Source of the DNA: SIG78 sp045635745
GTDB lineage: Bacteria > Verrucomicrobiota > Lentisphaeria > Victivallales > Victivallaceae
Direction of reading: 5' to 3'
Length of the DNA stretch: 64,000 bases
NCBI GenBank assembly: GCA_045635745.1
Contig: JAZTWG010000008.1
Span: 18,529 to 82,528, forward strand
Each line of letters opens with the position of its first letter. Position 1 is the first letter of the stretch. Both the position numbers and the translations under genes were made by a program. Below are positions 17,662 to 26,554 of this stretch, piece by piece. The notes under the pieces were generated by a model. It saw only the letters and a program-made list of their open reading frames with translations, was not told the DNA's origin and searched no databases.

Positions 17662-18007
17662 ACAACCACTTTCCTCCCTGAAAAGCCCCTGTCGGGCTGA
17701 TAATGTCCCCCATTTTGTGATGAGACAAGTTGCTTGACAATAATGTATCCGACCTTTATTTTTAAGTAAACAAACAAAAAAATAAATGAATGATAAGATT
17801 TTCAATAAAATTACTATGGAAATGTCGATTTGTCAAGCGTAAAAAGGATTTTCTTTGGAGATTTAGTAAAAAAGTTGGCCGCTGCTTTTGAAAATAAGGT
17901 TCCTTGGAGATAATGAAGACAAATCTGCCGCTGATACAAGAGGTTTTAATGCTCAAATTTTCAACAATTAAAAGATATACACCTTTTTCCTGATAAAAGC
18001 GAGTGTT
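17662..18007. other. 346-base AT-rich intergenic region with opposed promoter-like sites
   Basis: No open reading frame here looks real. It contains one minus-strand promoter candidate (17808-17836) for the deacetylase-like operon and one plus-strand promoter-like site, TTGACA (17734-17739), a 17-base spacer and TATTTT (17757-17762), that faces into gspK antisense. A small AGCCC/GGGGCT hairpin lies just before the deacetylase ribosome site. No clear terminator for the T2SS operon was found. Confidence 0.6.
17808..17836 (-). promoter_or_regulatory. Predicted promoter of the deacetylase-like operon
   Basis: On the minus strand: TTGACA (17836-17831), a 17-base spacer and TAATTT (17813-17808). 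It would give a leader of roughly 140 bases before ATG 17661. Confidence 0.45.
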
Positions 18008-19012
18008 TCAGTAAATAAGCCAATCCAGAAATGTTACGGTTTTGCCTTCGCGGCCAGTAATTCCCGGATCGTTGAAAGTTGCATCCATCCGGACCGAACC
18101 GGCATTGCCGCCGGCAGCATTTTCAATGGTCACGCGGTAACAGCCGGAGTTGGTTATGGAAAAGTAATTTTTCAGGGTCTGCAGCAAAAGCGGATCAAAC
18201 TCTTCTGCAAGGATGGCAGGTTCCTGCTTGAACGATTTGATCGTCTTCAATGTTTCCATTGCATCTTCATGACTCAAATTGGCATAATTGGTCAACAATG
18301 CGTAGTTGGCCTGCAAAAGATCGGGGCGGCTGCGGCGGTTGCCGGAGATGGTCAGCGGATTGATCAACGTCATCCGGCCATTGCGGTCGGCGGGGAAAAA
18401 TTTTATGCCATCGGGTATATAATAGAGTTCTTCCCGGAACTGCAGCGATTTATTACGCGGCAATGGGGTATTTTCTTCCAGTTCTTCATATTCTTCGGTC
18501 TCCATACCATCTTCGCCAACCATATCGTTACTGTCCACATAGTCGTTGAAACGGGTACGGAAAATCGTTACGGCATCGCTCAAATCCTCCTCATTAGTCT
18601 GGCGGACACGGGTCAGATTGTTCAATGCTGTATTGATATTACTGCCGGTTACACTGATACCTCCGGCGCCGTTTTCTATGCGGTATTTTACAATAGTACC
18701 GTAATAATCAAGTTCCCGGAGCCGTCCGTCGGGAATAAAGCGCTCTTCCTCGTATTCGCTGTAATCAAAATTTTCGAGCGAAGAAGTCCGGTATTCATTA
18801 TTATCAGCTGCCAGCAGAAAGATTATCCGGTTGAGTGCGCCTTCGGCAACATATCTGCTGCGTAAAGCATCGGTATCATTGCGTATGCCGTAGGTCGAAA
18901 GCTGCGAATAGACCACCATGCTCATAACCAGCAAACTTACTGAACTTAAAAGAGCCAGCACCGCCACCAGCGCCACACCTGATTCGCGTTCTTCAAGAAT
19001 ACACTTTTTCAT
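18008..19012 (-). CDS. gspK: Type II secretion minor pseudopilin K
   Basis: 334 aa. GspK caps the T2SS pseudopilus tip. The N-terminus ESG-VALVAVLALLSSVSLLVMS is the GspK-type processing region with Gly12 at -1 and no Glu at +5, as usual for K. The large periplasmic part carries many acidic residues, as expected for its calcium-binding domain. Last gene of the T2SS operon; its ATG overlaps the gspJ stop as ATGA. It is the only pilin-like protein here that keeps glycine at -1. Confidence 0.85.
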   Translation of the reverse strand: MKKCILEERESGVALVAVLALLSSVSLLVMSMVVYSQLSTYGIRNDTDALRSRYVAEGALNRIIFLLAADNNEYRTSSLENFDYSEYEEERFIPDGRLRELDYYGTIVKYRIENGAGGISVTGSNINTALNNLTRVRQTNEEDLSDAVTIFRTRFNDYVDSNDMVGEDGMETEEYEELEENTPLPRNKSLQFREELYYIPDGIKFFPADRNGRMTLINPLTISGNRRSRPDLLQANYALLTNYANLSHEDAMETLKTIKSFKQEPAILAEEFDPLLLQTLKNYFSITNSGCYRVTIENAAGGNAGSVRMDATFNDPGITGREGKTVTFLDWLIY

Positions 19013-19647
19013 AATGCCATCCCCGAAAATGCGGAAAGCGCTGCGGTTCGCCGGAGATACGAAACTCTTTCGCCGCTTTCAAACTCAATGGTAAAACCTA
19101 CCGCTGCCGGCAGCCGGTCCTCGTAGTCGCTGTCTTCCTGATCCCAGACTTCCAGCCATTCGATCTCGTCATCATCATCGTAATCGGCGTAGGTAAAAGT
19201 AAGACTTGCCACATTTTCTGCCAATACAATACTTTTTATATTGCTCTGCTCTTCCATTTCAAGCCACGGCAAAAGCGGTGTATCTTTGTAGTCGCAAACC
19301 AGCGCGTTATCGTCGTTAAGGTAAAGTCTTACAAAGATAAATGCGCCCTTCCCCGCGCTGTCCGGCAGCCGCATGGCAGTAAAATAAAGTTCATCTTCCA
19401 AACCATCAAAGACCAGATGCTCCTGATTATCGTCGGTTTCGTCACGCCAGAAAAACGGTATCATATTACCCATAAGTTCGGCAACTTTATCCAGCTTGCG
19501 GTTACGCTCCAATCTTTCGGAAAGCACAGCAACTTTATTGTGACTGCGCTGAAAACCGGCCAATGCCGCTGCCGAGGCCGAACCGATCAAAGCTAATACA
19601 GCCATGGCGGCAATCAATTCTACCAGTGTAAAATGCAGCTTTTTCAT
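19009..19647 (-). CDS. gspJ: Type II secretion minor pseudopilin J
   Basis: 212 aa from ATG 19647, which overlaps the gspI stop as ATGA; a 9-codon longer frame is not supported. The N-terminus MKKLH-FTLVELIAAMAVLALIG is a class III signal with His5 at -1 and Glu10 at +5, followed by a helix and an acidic globular domain. GspJ forms part of the I-J-K tip complex. Position between I and K and its size support the assignment. Confidence 0.85.
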   Translation of the reverse strand: MKKLHFTLVELIAAMAVLALIGSASAAALAGFQRSHNKVAVLSERLERNRKLDKVAELMGNMIPFFWRDETDDNQEHLVFDGLEDELYFTAMRLPDSAGKGAFIFVRLYLNDDNALVCDYKDTPLLPWLEMEEQSNIKSIVLAENVASLTFTYADYDDDDEIEWLEVWDQEDSDYEDRLPAAVGFTIEFESGERVSYLRRTAALSAFSGMAL

Positions 19648-20051
19648 TCGTCCATATCTCCGGATTTTTCCCAATCAATACGGTCGATTTTCAGAGTATC
19701 CACAACCTCACGGCTGCCGGGAATCACCAAATCGATTATCAGGGTCCGCAAAGGCGCCTGCCCGGAGAGTTCATTGAGTTCTTCAGGCAGATTTTCGGCA
19801 TCTTCGTAACGCATTTCCACATCATAAGAGCTGCTTTCAAAAATATCTGCTGGTATATCCGGCGGCTCTTCGTCGGCAAAAAGCAGATAATATTCAGCCG
19901 CCTGACTTAATAAATGCGTGCGCTCCCAGTTGGCATAGGCTTTATCTATCCGGTTGACCGCCGATTGCGAAAGCGCAAAAAAAGCCGTCAGCGCCAATGC
20001 CATGACCGCCATTGCCACTATGACTTCCACCAGTGTAAAATCTTTTTTCAC
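19644..20051 (-). CDS. gspI: Type II secretion minor pseudopilin I
   Basis: 135 aa, the typical length of GspI. N-terminus MKKD-FTLVEVIVAMAVMALAL with Asp4 at -1 and Glu9 at +5. GspI nucleates the tip complex with J and K. Its start overlaps the end of gspH as ATGA. The globular part is acidic and lacks recognisable motifs, as is normal for this family. Confidence 0.83.
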   Translation of the reverse strand: MKKDFTLVEVIVAMAVMALALTAFFALSQSAVNRIDKAYANWERTHLLSQAAEYYLLFADEEPPDIPADIFESSSYDVEMRYEDAENLPEELNELSGQAPLRTLIIDLVIPGSREVVDTLKIDRIDWEKSGDMDE

Positions 20052-20698
20052 AATACGATCTGCCCCTGTTCGGTATCGGTTTTGACAATTTCCACCAAAC
20101 CGGTAAAATCCGATACTGTTATTGTGCGCATATCACTCTCCAGCTGAACAGTCAATGAATAGGTCAACCGCGCTGAACCGTTGCGGGAAAAGCGCCACAT
20201 TTCCAGACTTTCTTCAGTAAATTCCACGCCGTGCATATCGGGCAGTTCCACTGTTACGCCCAATTTCGGCGGAAATCGCCATACCCGTTCCGGCTCATTT
20301 TCCGTATCAGGCAAGGATTCGTTATCAGACTGCAGTTTGAGTTTCTGCTCGGCTTCCCAATCGGCATCTATGGCATCAAGCACGACGTAAGGTATATTGC
20401 CTTCTTCCACGGCTTCGGCAGGAACTACGGCATCGCTTTCGCCCCAGGATTCGACTTTTTCGATGCGGAAAAGATTTTCATCGGGATAAAAGACCACTTT
20501 GCGGATCACGCCATCGCGCATACTGTCAGTACGGGCTTTGGCACAGAACACCTGAAAATCACGCAATGCGCGTTCAAACTCCGGCATTTTACGCGCTCTG
20601 CCGATGTAAACACCCGAAACGGCAGTCAGCAATACAAGTATGGCTATGACTGCCGCCAGTTCAAGCAAAGTAAAATTTTTGCGCCGGAGCGTATTCAA
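20048..20698 (-). CDS. gspH: Type II secretion minor pseudopilin H
   Basis: 216 aa. The N-terminus MNTLRRKN-FTLLELAAVIAILVLL carries Asn8 at -1 and Glu13 at +5; the segment FQVFCAKARTDSMRDG matches the conserved region that follows the helix in GspH/FimT proteins. GspH joins the pseudopilus shaft to its tip. It is directly adjacent to gspG (stop of G at 20699). Somewhat longer than many GspH proteins (about 160-200). Confidence 0.8.
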   Translation of the reverse strand: MNTLRRKNFTLLELAAVIAILVLLTAVSGVYIGRARKMPEFERALRDFQVFCAKARTDSMRDGVIRKVVFYPDENLFRIEKVESWGESDAVVPAEAVEEGNIPYVVLDAIDADWEAEQKLKLQSDNESLPDTENEPERVWRFPPKLGVTVELPDMHGVEFTEESLEMWRFSRNGSARLTYSLTVQLESDMRTITVSDFTGLVEIVKTDTEQGQIVL

Positions 20699-21139
20699 TT
20701 ATTCCTCGTCTTTGGCTACGTAGTTGGTAATATCGGCATTTTCGCCTTCGCCGCCTTCTACGCCGTCAGCCCCCAGACTGGAAAGGTCAAATTCGCCATG
20801 TTCGCCGGGACACACATAAATGTAATCATTGCCCCAGGGATCTTTGGGCACAGCGGGTTTGATGTAAGGGCCATCCCACTTTTCCACATCGTTGCTATTT
20901 TCGACCAGCACTTGCAGACCATCATCGGTTTCCGGAAATTTACCGGTATCAAGTTTATAGTCGGTCAGTGCCTGTTCCAGCAGTTTTATCTGTGTCTTGG
21001 CGGTGGTTATGCGCGCGCTGCGGATGTGTTTGAAAACCATCGGGGCGGCAAAACTTGTGAGCATGACCAGGATCACGATCACCACCATAAGTTCGGTCAG
21101 AGTAAAATTACTGCGACGGATTTTTCTTTTTCTGTTCAT
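20699..21139 (-). CDS. gspG: Type II secretion major pseudopilin G
   Basis: 146 aa, the major pseudopilin that polymerises under the outer-membrane secretin. N-terminus RRSN-FTLTELMVVIVILVML with Asn11 at -1 and Glu16 at +5, then the GspG hallmark YKLDTGKFPETDDGLQVLV and a PKDPWGNDYIYVCPG stretch matching the conserved C-terminal block. The tail is acidic. Classical GspG has Gly at -1; here it is Asn. Located between gspF (67 bases upstream in transcription) and gspH. Confidence 0.93.
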   Translation of the reverse strand: MNRKRKIRRSNFTLTELMVVIVILVMLTSFAAPMVFKHIRSARITTAKTQIKLLEQALTDYKLDTGKFPETDDGLQVLVENSNDVEKWDGPYIKPAVPKDPWGNDYIYVCPGEHGEFDLSSLGADGVEGGEGENADITNYVAKDEE

Positions 21140-21206
21140 TTTGATTTCTCCTGTATTTATTAATTTTTTACTTATATGTATATAGTGAAATAAAAATCAC
21201 CTGCTT

Positions 21207-22409
21207 TTACGCTTCTATGCTGTTGAGTTCCATAATTGCCATAAAAATCGCCAGCACCACGGTCATGACCACTAATGCCAACCCCACGATAACCAATGGT
21301 TCAAACATGCTCAACAGCCGCTTGATCTGCCGCCGGGTATCTTCTTCCACATGGGCAGCAGCTTTCATAAGCATGGCACCGGATGTACCGGATTCCTCCC
21401 CTACCCTCAAACGGCTGGCAAGACCTTTGGGCAGATATTGGTTATCTTCGATAGCAGCAGAGAGCTTGAGTCCGCTTTTTAGTTTATTTTCCAAATCATT
21501 GAAACTGTAGCGGATTATCGGATTTTGTATCACCTTGCCGGCAATACGCACCGTTTTGATTATATCCACATGATTGCTTATAAGGATTGCCAGCGTACGG
21601 ACAAATTTCCCCATTTCCACAGAAGTATGCAATGCACCGAAAAGCGGCAGACTCAATATCACCTGTGCCTTGATCTCTGCCAGCCGTTCACGCCCCAGCA
21701 TGTGCGGCAGAGCTATGATCCCGGCGATCACCGCAATCACCAGCGCTATACCGCCATAAACAATGACATTGCTCATATTCATCAGAAAGATCATGGAGCC
21801 GGGCAGATCCCGCCCCATATTTTCAAACTGCGTAACGAACCGCGGCACAAACACCGCAAACATCAGAATCGTTACCAGTATGGCCACAGCCAGCACCACT
21901 ATCGGATAAATGGAGCTTGTAACGATAAAATCTTTGAGTTCCCGGCTTTCGGCCATAAAGCGGCGCAATTCTTCCAATACTTCCGGCAATCTGCCGGTTT
22001 CTTCGCCGGTTTCGATCAAATTAGCGTAATATCCGGGAAACAGTGCTCCGTAACTGCGGATGAGTTCCGAAAATTTTCTGCCCTCGTGCAAGCCCTGACG
22101 CAAAGTCTGGATAAATTCGTGCTGCTCGGCATTGGCGCTGCCTTCGGCAATGATCCCCAGCGCTCTTTCCAGCGGAATAGCCGAGTTGAGCAATGCCGAA
22201 AGCTGTTCGGTCATATCCAGCACATCGATCTTGCTGCGGTGCAAAAAACCGCGTTCGCTCTGTGCCGGATCGACTTCCCGGATAAATTTTACCGGCAACA
22301 GATTCAACCGCCGGAGCTTCTGTTCTGCTTCGCGCAGATTTTCGGCTTCGACCGTTACCTCTTTTGCCGCTTCGCCGGGAGCGATGGCTTTGTACAAATA
22401 TAATGCCAT
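21207..22409 (-). CDS. gspF: Type II secretion inner-membrane platform protein F
   Basis: 400 aa with two cytoplasmic GspF domains, each followed by membrane segments (three in total), as in the T2SS/T4P platform family. Motifs such as ALLNSAIPLERALGI, FPGYYANLIETGEETGRLPEVL and the repeated GLASRLRVGEESGTSGAML are characteristic. It couples the GspE ATPase to pseudopilus assembly. Starts 6 bases after the gspE stop. Confidence 0.95.
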   Translation of the reverse strand: MALYLYKAIAPGEAAKEVTVEAENLREAEQKLRRLNLLPVKFIREVDPAQSERGFLHRSKIDVLDMTEQLSALLNSAIPLERALGIIAEGSANAEQHEFIQTLRQGLHEGRKFSELIRSYGALFPGYYANLIETGEETGRLPEVLEELRRFMAESRELKDFIVTSSIYPIVVLAVAILVTILMFAVFVPRFVTQFENMGRDLPGSMIFLMNMSNVIVYGGIALVIAVIAGIIALPHMLGRERLAEIKAQVILSLPLFGALHTSVEMGKFVRTLAILISNHVDIIKTVRIAGKVIQNPIIRYSFNDLENKLKSGLKLSAAIEDNQYLPKGLASRLRVGEESGTSGAMLMKAAAHVEEDTRRQIKRLLSMFEPLVIVGLALVVMTVVLAIFMAIMELNSIEA

Positions 22410-22415
22410 AAAAAA

Positions 22416-24068
22416 TTAACCTTCAGCTGTTGAACGCAGCAGTTCCTCGGCGGTGGTTATACCGGAAGCAACCTTTTCTCGACCATCTTCCAACAGCGTT
22501 TTCATACCGTTTTTGACCGCTATTTTTTCCAGTACCGAGCTGGGCTGATTGTGACTGATCGCTTCGCGCAATTCATCATTCACCCGCAGAAATTCGTAAA
22601 TACCGGTTCTGCCGCGAAATCCGGTGCCGTTGCAGTTGCGGCAGCGGCCGTTGGGCATAGATTCATCTTTACCGGTTCCATTGCATACAGTACACACTTT
22701 GCGCACCAGCCGCTGACTCATCACACCGAAAAGCGCCGAGGCCACCAGAAAGCCTTCCACATTCATATCGATCAGGCGCGTAACTGCCCCCACAGCATCG
22801 TTGGTGTGCAAAGTACTCAAGACCAAATGCCCGGTCAGAGCGGCATTGATGGCAATATCCGCTGTTTCGCGGTCGCGGATTTCCCCCACCAGAATCACAT
22901 CCGGGTCCTGTCGAACAATGGAACGCAAGCCGGAAGCAAAATCTACGCCGATCTGACTGTTTACCTGCATCTGGCACAATCCGGGCATCTGATATTCCAC
23001 CGGGTCTTCCACGGTAATGATCTTGCGTTTCTGATCGTTGAGCTGATTTATTACACTGTAAAGTGTGGTGGTCTTACCGGAACCGGTAGGACCCACCACC
23101 AGAATCATGCCATGCGGTATCTGGATAAGTTCATTGAAATCATTGAGCATTGTTTGCGACATACCCAGCGCCCGCAAATCATACGCCACCGAAGCTTTGT
23201 TGAGTAAACGCAATACAATACTTTCGCCGGTCAGGATAGGTATGGTGCTTACACGCATATCCAGCTCGATGCGCCCCAGCTGGAATGTAGTACGCCCGTC
23301 CTGCGGCAGCCGGCTTTCGGCAATGTTCAAACCGGAAATAAGTTTTATGCGCGAGGCAATCGCCGGAAAATCTCTTATGGGTGCGGAAAGTATCTCCGTA
23401 AGCACGCCATCGACCCGGCAGCGTACCACCACCCGGTCTTCGCCGGGTTCCACATGTATATCGCTGGCAGAAAGTTCCACCGCCCGCGAAAATATATCGT
23501 TGACCATGCGCACGATCCGGGCCTCGCCGGCCATGGAGCGCAGAGCATCTTCGCTGTCGGCATTGAGTTGCAGATCTTCTTCGGCATCTTTATAGACGCT
23601 GTTTATCAAACGCTCAAGCAAGGTACGCCGGATCAGTATGAATTCCATCTGCTTTTTATACTGACGGGCGATAAAGTAGCTGTTCTGCTCCAGTTTATAC
23701 GGATTGCAGCAATAAACTTTAAGCGTTTTTTCGTCCCATTCGGCTGGAATAATACCGTTTTCGCTCAAATATTCGGCGGAAATCCCGGCGTAACGTTCCG
23801 GCGAAGTTATCAATTCCTCATCCGGCATTTCAAGGCCGAAACATCCGGTATAGATCTTCAACAGTTCTGCTTCAGTGCACAATCCTTTTTCCACCATTGC
23901 AAAATCTGCAGCAGCGGCATCGCCATTGAGCGAAGTTATAATCGAAGTGTATTCATCAAAGTCGGCCGTCAGCTTCTGCTGCAGCTTTTTCAGCTTGTCA
24001 GCTATATTGTCCAGCTCCCGGCAATACACCATATAATCAGGATTTTCCTGCTGTATATCAGAAGTCAT
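22416..24068 (-). CDS. gspE: Type II secretion assembly ATPase E
   Basis: 550 aa from ATG 24068, four bases past the gspD stop; the longer frame to 24239 would run inside gspD and is rejected. It has an N-terminal MshEN-like domain, Walker A GPTGSGKT (326-333), Walker B ILVGEIRDRETADIA, the His box LSTLHTNDAVGAVTRL and a tetracysteine zinc motif at Cys459, Cys462, Cys476 and Cys479. Hydrolysis of ATP drives pseudopilus extension at the inner membrane. Length and motif order match GspE/PilB. Confidence 0.95.
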   Translation of the reverse strand: MTSDIQQENPDYMVYCRELDNIADKLKKLQQKLTADFDEYTSIITSLNGDAAAADFAMVEKGLCTEAELLKIYTGCFGLEMPDEELITSPERYAGISAEYLSENGIIPAEWDEKTLKVYCCNPYKLEQNSYFIARQYKKQMEFILIRRTLLERLINSVYKDAEEDLQLNADSEDALRSMAGEARIVRMVNDIFSRAVELSASDIHVEPGEDRVVVRCRVDGVLTEILSAPIRDFPAIASRIKLISGLNIAESRLPQDGRTTFQLGRIELDMRVSTIPILTGESIVLRLLNKASVAYDLRALGMSQTMLNDFNELIQIPHGMILVVGPTGSGKTTTLYSVINQLNDQKRKIITVEDPVEYQMPGLCQMQVNSQIGVDFASGLRSIVRQDPDVILVGEIRDRETADIAINAALTGHLVLSTLHTNDAVGAVTRLIDMNVEGFLVASALFGVMSQRLVRKVCTVCNGTGKDESMPNGRCRNCNGTGFRGRTGIYEFLRVNDELREAISHNQPSSVLEKIAVKNGMKTLLEDGREKVASGITTAEELLRSTAEG

Positions 24069-24072
24069 AAAA

Positions 24073-26505
24073 TCACTCGCTTTTTTTGTTTTCTGCGGCT
24101 TGAGTTTTTCCAGCATCGGCCGCAGCTTTTTTCTTGAGCGCTTCGGCTTCCTTCTCCAGTTTACGGGCAGCTTTTTCGCGCTTGATGCGTGCTTCGCGTT
24201 CCATATCGGTTTTATGAGTTTCAGCGATTTTGCCTTCAAATTTGCTCAACTCTTTCACTGCCTGATTGTACCGCTTGATCATATCTTCGACTTTGCCTTT
24301 TTCATCTACGATATAACCGGTAACCAGCACCAGCATCTCGGTGCGGGATTTGGATTGATCAGTATGTCCGAAAAGTCTGCCGAGGAAAGGTATATCGGAA
24401 ATGATCGGTATGCTGTTAAGATCGTCGGAGTGTTTTTCCTGGATCATACCGCCCATGATCATGGTCTTGCCGTTGCCGATAGTCATAGAAGTTTCGATTT
24501 CCCGCTTCTGGATAACCGGCGTATCTTTGGCAGTAGAAATAGTGTTGGTTACCGGTTCGGAAACTTCCTGCTTGATTTCCAGCGCGATCAGATCGCTGCT
24601 GGTCACTTGCGGAGTCATGGTCATGATAATACCGGTTTCGCGGTAATTGTAGGTATTGGTAACCTGTCCGGCGACCGATTCGGAACTGCTTACCGAGCCG
24701 GTGATCAGCGGCACATCGTCGCCGATTTGTATTTTTGCTTCGGTATTGCTGGTCACCAGCAGCTGCGGACTGGAAATGATCTTGATCTTGTTGCGTTGAG
24801 CCAGGGCCCGGATGTAAGCAAATTTTTCATCCGGATTATTGGGGTTGGCAATGTAGAAATTACCGCCCATTTCGTTGGGTCGCACGCCGGGATTGAGTTT
24901 ATCAAAATTTGTCCCGATCGAAGTCATTGCAGTACCGCCGGAACCTTTGAAGTTGAATTCCACCCCAAACTCGTTGCCATCGTTGAGTGCAACTTCCACG
25001 ATCAACACCTGCAAAAGCACCTGTGCCGGCACTGAATCCAACCGGTTGAGCAGAGCTTTCATCACCCGGTAGACACGGGGCGTGGTGCGGATGACCAGGC
25101 GGTTGTAAATACCATCGGCAAAAATTCGTACCGGAGTAGTAAATATATTGCTCCTTACAGTAGTTGTAGTGTTCAAGTCGTTATTGGTTCCGGCACGGCT
25201 GAATGCGGCGCTGCCGGTGTTGCCGGCATTGGCAACTTTGGTGGTTTGAGTTGTCAACTGCTGGGTACGGGAGTTGCCGCTGGAAGTATCGACCGTAAGC
25301 GAAGCGCCCTGGGTGGTAAAAATCACCGACAGCGCCTGTGCCAGCTGTTGAGCTTTGCTGTTGGCCACTTTGTATACATAAACGCGTTCTTCCTCTTCGT
25401 TGTCACTGGAATCCAGAGTATTGACCCACTCGCGCACCATATCCACCACTTCCTGCGTTGCGGCCGAAGTCACCAGCAGCTGCAGACGATCGATACCGGT
25501 AATGTAGACCGATCCGGGTGTTTCGCCGCGAGTATTGGCAGTTGCAGCAGTAAAGCCCAGCACCGGCAGTACCTGCGCCAGATCAGCAGCGATTTTGGAA
25601 GGCTGAACATTTTCGCAGGGAATCACGGCACGGGGCCAGTTGCGGCGGCCGGGATTATCGATTATTTCAAGAATACTCTGCAGTTTGGGTATATTGTCGC
25701 TGGAGTCACAAATAACCACCATGGCGGGACGGGAACCTTCTGCCACCGTGCCGCCGACCATCAGAAATGGACGCAGCTGTGTCAGCGCTTCGCGGGCGGT
25801 GATGTTTTTGAGCATGTGAAAAACTATTTCGCTGTTGCCCACGCCTTTGTTGGCCACCCGCAGACTGCCCTGCCGGGGAGTTTGCGCAGCAGAAACTATC
25901 CGCAACAGCTGGCCATCTTTGTAAGCAGCGGCATTGGCCAACTGCAGCATGCGGTCAAAAGTTTCCCAGAGTTCCCGGCGGGTCAAGGTGGAGTTTACAT
26001 TGAGTGTTACCGTAGTCCGCAGATCGCTTCCGGCAACGTAGTTGAATTCCAGAACATCGGCAAATGCCGACAGCACATCCAGTATGGGTGCCGAAGCAAA
26101 ACTCATGGAAACTTCCACTTTATCATCGGCATCAAACAGAATAAAATCTTCATAAAAACGGCTTTTTCTGGCACCTGGCTCGCCTTTATGAGAGGCTTCG
26201 GCAGTTTTTTCAGCCGGAGATTTTTTGTATTTGTCCTCATAGGGAGATTTGGAAAGTTTTTCCGCCTGAGCCGCCCGTTGGGCTTTTTTAACGGTATCGG
26301 TATTTATATCGACTTCATCAGGATGAGTTTTATCGGGCTCTTTGTAACTTTCGGTATTGTTGCGTTCCACAAAGTCAAATTTTTCATCCGGATCGGAACT
26401 TTTTTCTTTTTGCAGATTTTCCAAAGCTTCGCAAGAAGTGAGGAACGGCAGCAGAATCGCAGCAAGCAATACTGCAAAACTTGATTGAATGTATCGGTTT
26501 TTCAT
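24073..26505 (-). CDS. gspD: Type II secretion outer-membrane secretin D (lipoprotein)
   Basis: 810 aa. The signal sequence ends in LTSC (Cys25), so this secretin is predicted to be a lipoprotein. Residues 30-130 are charged and low in complexity; then N0/N1/N2/N3-type ring domains, with the Thr/Asn/Ser-rich insertion near residues 400-450 inside the N3 region, and the C-terminal secretin domain containing DDVPLITGSVSS and TGIIMTMTPQVT. The last 60 residues form a Lys/Ala/Glu-rich helix that may be an S-domain-like tail. No pilotin gene was found nearby; self-acylation could replace it (inference). Confidence 0.94.
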   Translation of the reverse strand: MKNRYIQSSFAVLLAAILLPFLTSCEALENLQKEKSSDPDEKFDFVERNNTESYKEPDKTHPDEVDINTDTVKKAQRAAQAEKLSKSPYEDKYKKSPAEKTAEASHKGEPGARKSRFYEDFILFDADDKVEVSMSFASAPILDVLSAFADVLEFNYVAGSDLRTTVTLNVNSTLTRRELWETFDRMLQLANAAAYKDGQLLRIVSAAQTPRQGSLRVANKGVGNSEIVFHMLKNITAREALTQLRPFLMVGGTVAEGSRPAMVVICDSSDNIPKLQSILEIIDNPGRRNWPRAVIPCENVQPSKIAADLAQVLPVLGFTAATANTRGETPGSVYITGIDRLQLLVTSAATQEVVDMVREWVNTLDSSDNEEEERVYVYKVANSKAQQLAQALSVIFTTQGASLTVDTSSGNSRTQQLTTQTTKVANAGNTGSAAFSRAGTNNDLNTTTTVRSNIFTTPVRIFADGIYNRLVIRTTPRVYRVMKALLNRLDSVPAQVLLQVLIVEVALNDGNEFGVEFNFKGSGGTAMTSIGTNFDKLNPGVRPNEMGGNFYIANPNNPDEKFAYIRALAQRNKIKIISSPQLLVTSNTEAKIQIGDDVPLITGSVSSSESVAGQVTNTYNYRETGIIMTMTPQVTSSDLIALEIKQEVSEPVTNTISTAKDTPVIQKREIETSMTIGNGKTMIMGGMIQEKHSDDLNSIPIISDIPFLGRLFGHTDQSKSRTEMLVLVTGYIVDEKGKVEDMIKRYNQAVKELSKFEGKIAETHKTDMEREARIKREKAARKLEKEAEALKKKAAADAGKTQAAENKKSE

Positions 26506-26554
26506 TGATCAGTTAATCCTATATAATTAATTTTACTTGATATACACTTTCACT

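Noticed and set aside
17762..17956. Small minus-strand ORF in the 17.7-18.0 kb spacer
   Set aside because: AT-rich, no ribosome site and no recognisable protein features.
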